From: CAZSAL01 sp964604825
GTDB lineage: Bacteria; Elusimicrobiota; Elusimicrobia; 2-01-FULL-59-12
Assembly: GCA_964604825.1 (NCBI GenBank)
Contig: CAZSAL010000001.1
Location: 42,785-106,784, forward strand
Length of the DNA: 64,000 nt
Direction: 5' to 3'
The notes under the pieces: model-generated
Database searches by the model: none
What the model saw: the letters and a program-made list of their open reading frames with translations, nothing else
What the model was told of the DNA's origin: nothing
Translations under genes and position numbers: made by a program
In this document: positions 59,552 to 64,000 of the stretch, one piece after another
Layout of the letters: each line of letters starts with the position of its first letter
Position numbering within the stretch: position 1 is the stretch's first letter

Positions 59552-60700
59552 ATGAAAAGAAATTTCATTTCTTTTAGCCTTTTAGCATGTTGTTTTCTGG
59601 GATCGAAAGCCTGGGCAAATCCTGGCATGGTCACCCCAGGCAATTCTTCGCCGTCGCCAGCCGGCATGGATGCGGGCGCTGCCGTGCCGAATGAAGATGA
59701 ATCCGGGAGAATTATCATCCCGGCGATTCCGGGCGTACCGAAAATATTCCTCCCGGACATCGGTATTGCGGGAGATTTTGCATTCGAAAAAAATAATCTT
59801 CCCAAAACAGATCCACGCTATGCCGCTATAGACCAGCAGCCAAAGATCCGCGATGGGCAGGCGGTATTCTTCTCGCCGATTGATCCTTTCACAAACGCCC
59901 AGTTCACGATCGATATTCCTCAGGGCGGTGCGGCGAATATTGAGGAAGCTTGGGTTCACTTCAATAAACTGCCTGGGGATACGGCTGTACGTCTGGGGCG
60001 CTTCCTTCCCCAGTTCGGGCTTCTGGACCTGATGAACACCTTTCAGTTGCCCATGTATAACCGCCCGAATGCCATTGCAAATTATTTGAGCCCGGATGGA
60101 TTAATCGGGACGGGCGCTGAAGTAAATTTCTATGTTCCCAATCCCTGGGATCTCAACCTGAAAGCCGACTTGAACGCTGTCCGGGGAGACGTTTTGGGCG
60201 GAACAAATAATTTGGATCTGGCCTACCTGTCCACCCTGGATTATTCCCAGGACGCCTTCCGTACCGGATCTTTTGAGACGGGAGTCAGCGTAGCGCAGGG
60301 ACCTTCGCCGGTTGGGCGCTCCGAAACGCTGGTTGAACCTTACTTCCAGCTGCAATACGCCGCGTCGCAGCGCCGGGTATGGACCTGGAGCACGGAAGGG
60401 ATGCTGGCTGATCGTCACGGCCAGGGCGACGAGAATTTCAAACAGGGCGTCTACAGCTTTCTCGATTACAACTTCGCCCTGCGATATCATGTGGGATTCC
60501 TCGCGGATCTGGCAGACCAGGCAGTTGCTCCCTATGGAAGACAATTGACCATTGGCCCGAATGCCACATGGTTCGTCTCGGATAACACCCGGCTTCGCAT
60601 TCAATACACGCATACTACGCCTCTGGGAGATATGCGTCCGAATGAGACGATTTCATTCCAGGCTACGTTCTCGCTTGGGAACCTGAAACAATTGAGCTGA
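59552..60700 (+). CDS. Outer membrane barrel of the metal-uptake locus
   Basis: 382 residues: signal peptide (ISFSLLACCFLGSKAWA), then a Pro/Gly/Ser-rich linker, then amphipathic strands of a porin-like barrel (ANIEEAWVHFNKLPGDTAVR, LGRFLPQFGLLDLMNTFQLP, TRLRIQYTHTTPLGDMRPNE) ending in an aromatic/hydrophobic strand (ISFQATFSLGNLKQLS). No TonB box or plug was seen. AAGAAAGAAGAG precedes the ATG. Its place before the binding protein and ABC genes suggests that it passes metal or a metal complex across the outer membrane. Confidence 0.7.
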   Translation: MKRNFISFSLLACCFLGSKAWANPGMVTPGNSSPSPAGMDAGAAVPNEDESGRIIIPAIPGVPKIFLPDIGIAGDFAFEKNNLPKTDPRYAAIDQQPKIRDGQAVFFSPIDPFTNAQFTIDIPQGGAANIEEAWVHFNKLPGDTAVRLGRFLPQFGLLDLMNTFQLPMYNRPNAIANYLSPDGLIGTGAEVNFYVPNPWDLNLKADLNAVRGDVLGGTNNLDLAYLSTLDYSQDAFRTGSFETGVSVAQGPSPVGRSETLVEPYFQLQYAASQRRVWTWSTEGMLADRHGQGDENFKQGVYSFLDYNFALRYHVGFLADLADQAVAPYGRQLTIGPNATWFVSDNTRLRIQYTHTTPLGDMRPNETISFQATFSLGNLKQLS

Positions 60701-60717
60701 ACACACAGGAGAATTTT

Positions 60718-61632
60718 ATGCTTAAACGAATAAGACTTTTGTCACTCATAGGAGCATCCGCCTTCCTGTCCGCCGGCGCCTGGGCTCGCGTCCATGTCGT
60801 AACTACCACGGATTACACTGAAGCGCTGACCAAAGCGGTAGGAGGAGACAAAATCGATGTCGAATCGCTCGTGCCTGCGGGTTTCAATGCGGATGATTAT
60901 TCATCCCGGCCTCAGGACCTCTTCAAGATTCACCGGGCCAATCTCTTTATCACTGTCGGCCTTAACCTGGAGGACTGGGCGCGGGATCTCGTCAATGCTG
61001 CGAATAACCCCAACCTTGTGAAAGCGGAGATTTACCACGGCATTCCGCTGCTTGATGTTCCCAAAGGCAATATCGATTACAGTTTCGGCGACATTCACCC
61101 TTACGGTAACCCGCATTTTCAGTTGAATCCTGAAGACGGTCGCATAATGGCGCGGAATATATGCAAAGCGCTTGTTTATGTTGATTCAGGGGATAAAACA
61201 ACTTTCGAAAAAAATCTCGCTGATTTCGAAAGCAACTTGTCCAAAGCGGAAGCGCGCTGGCATGCGGAAATGGCTCCTTATAAAGGTTACGCCTTTATCC
61301 CCTACCATGAATCCTGGACTTATTTTGCGGAGGCCTTTCATTTGCGGATTCCTGAACCCCCGAAAACGATTGAAGAAAAGCCAGGGTTTGTCCCGTCTCC
61401 GCGAAGGATTGAAGAAGTGGTCCGTATGGCCAGAGACAAAAACGTTAAAGCGATCGTGACGGAGCCATACTATGATGTATCGATCGGTAAAGCGGTGGCC
61501 GACCAACTGGGTGTCCCGCTGCTGAACATTTCTCTGTACGACATCGGCTTAAATCCTCAGGAGAAAGACTATATTTCCATGATGGATGTGATAGTTAATC
61601 AATTCGTTGAAGCGTTCAAACATGCCCGCTGA
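60718..61632 (+). CDS. Metal ABC transporter substrate-binding protein (ZnuA-like)
   Basis: Cluster A-I periplasmic binding protein, 304 residues. Signal peptide (LLSLIGASAFLSAGAWA); VHVVTTTDYTEALTKAVGGD; second ligand in DIHPYGNPHFQLNP (His), third in AFIPYHESWTYFAEAF (His), last in LNISLYDIGLNP (Asp). The first usual His ligand (H-x-Y/E after the first strand) is replaced: VPAGFNADDYSSRPQD, where Asp or Asn stands. Loss of one His could shift preference toward manganese or iron. Start has AGGAGA eight bases upstream. Overlaps the ATPase gene. Confidence 0.88.
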   Translation: MLKRIRLLSLIGASAFLSAGAWARVHVVTTTDYTEALTKAVGGDKIDVESLVPAGFNADDYSSRPQDLFKIHRANLFITVGLNLEDWARDLVNAANNPNLVKAEIYHGIPLLDVPKGNIDYSFGDIHPYGNPHFQLNPEDGRIMARNICKALVYVDSGDKTTFEKNLADFESNLSKAEARWHAEMAPYKGYAFIPYHESWTYFAEAFHLRIPEPPKTIEEKPGFVPSPRRIEEVVRMARDKNVKAIVTEPYYDVSIGKAVADQLGVPLLNISLYDIGLNPQEKDYISMMDVIVNQFVEAFKHAR

Positions 61633-62335
61633 TCTGATCAAAGTCAGCGATCTGGCTCTCGGATACGGACGACGTAAAGTCCTGCAGGGCATTACTTTTT
61701 CTATCCGGCGAGGGGACTTTCTCGGCGTCATGGGGCCTAACGGCACTGGCAAAACCACTCTGCTCAAAGCCTTTCTCGGTCTTATCAGGCCGATGTCCGG
61801 ATCCATCGAGAAAAGCAGCGTTACGGGCGGACATCCGCTTTTCGGGTATGTGCCCCAGCGGGAGAGCCTGGATTTTCACTTCCCTTTAACGGCGCTGGAA
61901 GTCGTATTGATGGGCCGTTTCGGGCGCATCGGTATTTTCCGCAGGCCGAATGCTGAAGATATTAAAGTAACCCATGACTGTTTGAGTCAGGTGGGCATGG
62001 ACCAGTTCGCGAAACGGCCGTACCGGCAGCTTTCTGGGGGACAAAAACAGCGCGTCCTTATCGCGCGCGCGCTGGCCTCGGAGCCGGAAATTCTCCTCCT
62101 GGATGAGCCAACCAACGGAATGGACATAGTTTCGGAGCGGGCCATCATGGAACTGTTGACTGAGCTCCAGCGGGAAAAACAAACGACGATCGTTTTCGTG
62201 ACGCATCTACTGAGTACGATTGAGCGTTATGCGCACCGGGTGGCGCTGATCACTTCCGAAGGCAATCTGTTGGTCGGAGAAAAAGAGCGGATTTTATCTC
62301 CTGAAGTCATCACGCACGCATATAAACTCTCATGA
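61622..62335 (+). CDS. Metal ABC transporter ATP-binding protein (ZnuC-like)
   Basis: 237 residues from ATG 61622 (MPADLIKVSDLALGYG), overlapping the binding-protein gene by 11 bases. Walker A GVMGPNGTGKTTLLKAFLG, Q-loop VPQRESLDFHFPLTALEVVL, signature RQLSGGQKQRVLIARALA, Walker B EILLLDEPTNGMD, switch His in IVFVTHLLSTI. Drives metal import with the permease downstream. A TTG at 61607 would add five residues. Confidence 0.94.
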   Translation: MPADLIKVSDLALGYGRRKVLQGITFSIRRGDFLGVMGPNGTGKTTLLKAFLGLIRPMSGSIEKSSVTGGHPLFGYVPQRESLDFHFPLTALEVVLMGRFGRIGIFRRPNAEDIKVTHDCLSQVGMDQFAKRPYRQLSGGQKQRVLIARALASEPEILLLDEPTNGMDIVSERAIMELLTELQREKQTTIVFVTHLLSTIERYAHRVALITSEGNLLVGEKERILSPEVITHAYKLS

Positions 62336-63147
62336 TTGAAATTCTGACAGTTCCATTTCTGCGCCATATTTTCTTTGCCGGTTTTCTTGTCGCGATCGGC
62401 CTGTCGCCGCTCAGCGTTTACGTAGTCTTGAGGCGCATTGTTTTTGCCGGCGCTGCGGTCGCCGAAGTCGCCTCTGCCGCAGTGGCGCTGGCCGTTTTAT
62501 TCCAGCTTGCGCCTTTCCCGATCGCGCTGGCTTTGACGATCCTCAGTTTTCTGGCTTTATCACGCGTGGCCGATTCTCCCCGGCTGCCGCCCGAAGCCCT
62601 GATCGGCATGCTCTATGCCGGAGGCTCCGCCGCCTCCGTGCTCCTGATCACCAAAGCCCCTCGGGGAGAAGCGGACATACTGAATATTCTTTTCGGCAAC
62701 ATTTTGACGGTCCCCGTATCTATGCTCTGGATGCTGGTAATCGTCTTCGTTTTTCTTTCCCTTCTGCAGTTTCTGGCCTCTAAAGAGTTCCTCATTTCCG
62801 CCTACGATCCGGATATGGGACGGGCGCTGGGGATTTCCGTCGGCGTCTGGAATATGATTTTTTATGCGGCGGTGGGATTGGCCGTAGCCGTCTCGATCCG
62901 GGTGGTGGGGGCGCTGCTGACTTTTACCATGCTGGTGGCTCCCGGCGCCAGCGCACTGTATCTCACCGAACGCCTGAGCCGGACCTTCAAGATTGCCATT
63001 TTTATCGCCGTAGTCTCCGCCATTGCAGGTGTTGCTTTTTCATACCAGCTTGATCTGCCTACAGGATCGACTATCGTCGCTTTCCTTGTTGGATTCTTCA
63101 TGATCAGTTTTTGCATTGCCCATATAAGAAAAGGGCGAACAGGCTGA
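62332..63147 (+). CDS. Metal ABC transporter permease (ZnuB-like)
   Basis: 271 residues with about eight membrane helices of the ABC-3 (ZnuB/MntB) family: FLRHIFFAGFLVAIGLSPLS, VVLRRIVFAGAAVAEVASAA, RVVGALLTFTMLVAPGASAL, LDLPTGSTIVAFLVGFFMIS. The family normally ends the first helices with a Gly-His-Ala/Ser segment; here it is GAAVAEVASA. It overlaps the ATPase by four bases. A terminator overlaps its stop. Confidence 0.92.
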   Translation: MIEILTVPFLRHIFFAGFLVAIGLSPLSVYVVLRRIVFAGAAVAEVASAAVALAVLFQLAPFPIALALTILSFLALSRVADSPRLPPEALIGMLYAGGSAASVLLITKAPRGEADILNILFGNILTVPVSMLWMLVIVFVFLSLLQFLASKEFLISAYDPDMGRALGISVGVWNMIFYAAVGLAVAVSIRVVGALLTFTMLVAPGASALYLTERLSRTFKIAIFIAVVSAIAGVAFSYQLDLPTGSTIVAFLVGFFMISFCIAHIRKGRTG

Positions 63148-63166
63148 TCCCGCCCTTCCGGTTTTT
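63131..63166 (+). terminator. Terminator of the metal-uptake operon
   Basis: AAGGGCG (63131-63137) and CGCCCTT (63151-63157) form a perfect 7-bp stem with a 13-base loop, followed by TTTTT at 63162-63166. It overlaps the permease stop codon. Confidence 0.7.
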
Positions 63167-63272
63167 GACTTCCCCGGTTTCAAAATCCACAAAAACGCGT
63201 TGCAAAACCGGCACAGAGAATATAGACGGTAAGAGTTGGATTTTAAATAAATGCTTATGTGAGGGTATAGAT

Positions 63273-63428
63273 TCAGTTGAAAAGATGAGAGTGCCTGTTT
63301 AATTTCTTGTCACTTTCCGAAGCTTCTTTTTGTTCGATGTTCATCCGGAGGATCGCCGAACCGAGTAAACTTATCAATATTGCTACGAGGCCTGATACGC
63401 AAATAAACTTGGCAAGCGCGTTCGGCAT
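63273..63428 (-). CDS. Possible small single-TM protein
   Basis: 51 codons from ATG 63428. One clear hydrophobic helix (FICVSGLVAILISLLGSAIL) followed by a charged tail (RMNIEQKEASESDKKLNRHS). No Shine-Dalgarno or family. It abuts the truncated regulator fragment on the other strand, so it may be a remnant of a larger sensor-type membrane protein or a chance frame. The surrounding 63148-63272 stretch holds only the terminator and unremarkable A/T-rich sequence. Confidence 0.35.
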   Translation of the reverse strand: MPNALAKFICVSGLVAILISLLGSAILRMNIEQKEASESDKKLNRHSHLFN

Positions 63429-63430
63429 GG

Positions 63431-63721
63431 TTGATTCGCTTCGAGCTGCTGGAGTTTTTCATGCGCCACCCCGGGCGCATACTCTCCCAGACGGTTATCA
63501 TTCAGCAGGTATGGAACCTGGACTTTGACTGCGAATCGAAAATCGTAGAGCAGCATATCCATCGTCTGCGCATCAAGCTTGGCGACGCCAGGGGGAAACT
63601 AACCCCACAACCTGACCAGACGCCAAAAGATGGCGGTCGCCAGACGTCTGGCGACCGGTCAGGTGGTGGGGTAATCCAGACCATGCGCGGCTTCGGGTAC
63701 GTCTTTGAACCCCGGATGTAG
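63431..63721 (+). pseudogene. Truncated OmpR-type winged-helix fragment
   Basis: The frame gives the C-terminal half of a response-regulator DNA-binding domain: RFELLEFFMRHPGRILSQTV, IIQQVWNLDFDCESKIVEQH, IHRLRIKLGD, then the wing IQTMRGFGYVFEP. The receiver and the first strands of the winged helix are missing; upstream sequence is unrelated. Between KLGDARGKL and IQTMRGF a palindromic element (63602-63672) adds about 22 residues (PQPDQTPKDGGRQ...SGGGV) exactly at the wing loop. Likely a decayed gene; expression of a short DNA-binding peptide cannot be excluded. It resembles the regulator at 13835 in domain type, not closely in sequence. Confidence 0.8.
63602..63672. repeat. Palindromic element family I, copy 2
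   Basis: Arms ACCCCACAACCTGACC (63602-63617) and GGTCAGGTGGTGGGGT (63657-63672) match as inverted repeats with one mismatch. The core CGGTCGCCAGAC / GTCTGGCGACCG (63634-63657) is a perfect 24-base palindrome. Outer parts match the copy in treY. Confidence 0.85.
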
Positions 63722-63744
63722 CCTGCCTGAGGAAGATTAAGCCC

Positions 63745-63830
63745 GAGTGCTGGGCCAGCGCTGGGAGTGCTGGAAGTGCGCTGAAATGCGCCGATGGCGC
63801 TGAAAGTGCGCTGGCCGCAACGATAGCGCC
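63745..63830. repeat. Dispersed copy of the GTGCTG/GCGCTGAAA repeat
   Basis: 63745-63795 matches 15580-15630 with two mismatches over 51 bases, and shorter GCGCTGAAAGTGCGCTG units follow. Like the other copy it begins a few tens of bases after a transcription-regulator gene. Confidence 0.8.
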
Positions 63831-64000
63831 TGCTCCGGCTGCGGTCAATGTGCCTTTAAATACTGCCTATCCCTCCTGGGGAGAGGCCGCCCGCCGGACC
63901 TCTGGCGGGGCGGGTGAGGGCATCAATAAAGGCCCCTCACCCCATAAAAAAGCTTCCTCCCCTCTTGCCTCACCGGGTCTTCGACCACCCTCTCCCTCGG
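63831..64000. repeat. Gene-free right end with CCCTC/GAGGG inverted repeats
   Basis: No gene is visible from 63722 to the end. CCCGCC with GGCGGG (near 63890-63912) and GGGTGAGG with CCTCACCC (near 63912-63943) form hairpins, and CCCTCTCCCTCGG closes the window. This style of sequence is common in intergenic repeats and resembles the hairpin at 6610. Confidence 0.6.

Overview
The window reads as a chromosomal segment of a Gram-negative, free-living bacterium of moderate G+C. The best guess is the phylum Elusimicrobiota or a neighbour. This is an inference from the very large fibronectin-III adhesin with its FlgD-like C-terminal sorting domain, the adjacent PorV/PorQ-like barrel, and the mix of other genes. 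No rRNA, tRNA or CRISPR is visible. The whole window is gene-dense, with many ATGA overlaps.

Layout. 1-4.5 kb (-): polyphosphate kinase (cut by the edge), exopolyphosphatase and a ROK sugar kinase. 4.5-5.9 kb: an orphan HEPN-like gene and an antitoxin/PIN toxin pair. 6.0-15.5 kb (+): two copies of an unrecognised structured RNA, one leading a KaiB-like gene. The other leads a run of PilZ-methyltransferase-hydrolase, START-domain/acyl-ACP-reductase fusion, 7TM histidine kinase, double-receiver protein, OmpR-type regulator and sigma factor. I read this as a possible lipid-signal synthesis and sensing system. 15.5-17.4 kb: tandem repeats and an AbiE-type toxin-antitoxin pair. 17.5-25.9 kb (+): glycogen/trehalose operon (glgX, treY, glycosyltransferase, amylo-alpha-1,6-glucosidase). 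26-29.3 kb (-): murein-peptide genes (NlpC/P60, dipeptide epimerase, DUF819 membrane protein). 29.4-41.6 kb (+): a mini sorting-domain protein, a PorV-like barrel and a 3495-residue Fn3 adhesin.

41.6-49.8 kb (-): a nine-gene methionine/cysteine operon (metY, metX, metW, RuBisCO-like protein, cupin, metY, CoA-binding protein, cysK, cysE). In front of it lies what looks like a classical ribosome-mediated attenuator: a 28-codon leader peptide with 10 Met/Cys codons in an 11-codon run, overlapping mutually exclusive 1:2, 2:3 and 3:4 hairpins. The RuBisCO-like protein, cupin and O-acetylhomoserine sulfhydrylase together match the methylthioadenosine-isoprenoid shunt. 50-52.9 kb: a hypothetical gene, fumC and a diguanylate cyclase. 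53-58.4 kb (+): kdp potassium pump genes with flanking 26-residue membrane peptides and an EIIA-like protein lacking the usual histidine. 58.5-63.1 kb: an M23 peptidase and a zinc/manganese-type uptake locus with an outer membrane barrel. 63.1-64 kb: a decayed response-regulator fragment and repeats.

A second theme is short palindromic elements. Three unrelated families occur in this one window. Members lie in frame inside genes for DUF819, NlpC/P60, TreY, KdpA and a winged-helix fragment, and at the 5' end of the giant adhesin. A fourth inverted repeat appears to build the signal peptide of the PorV-like protein.
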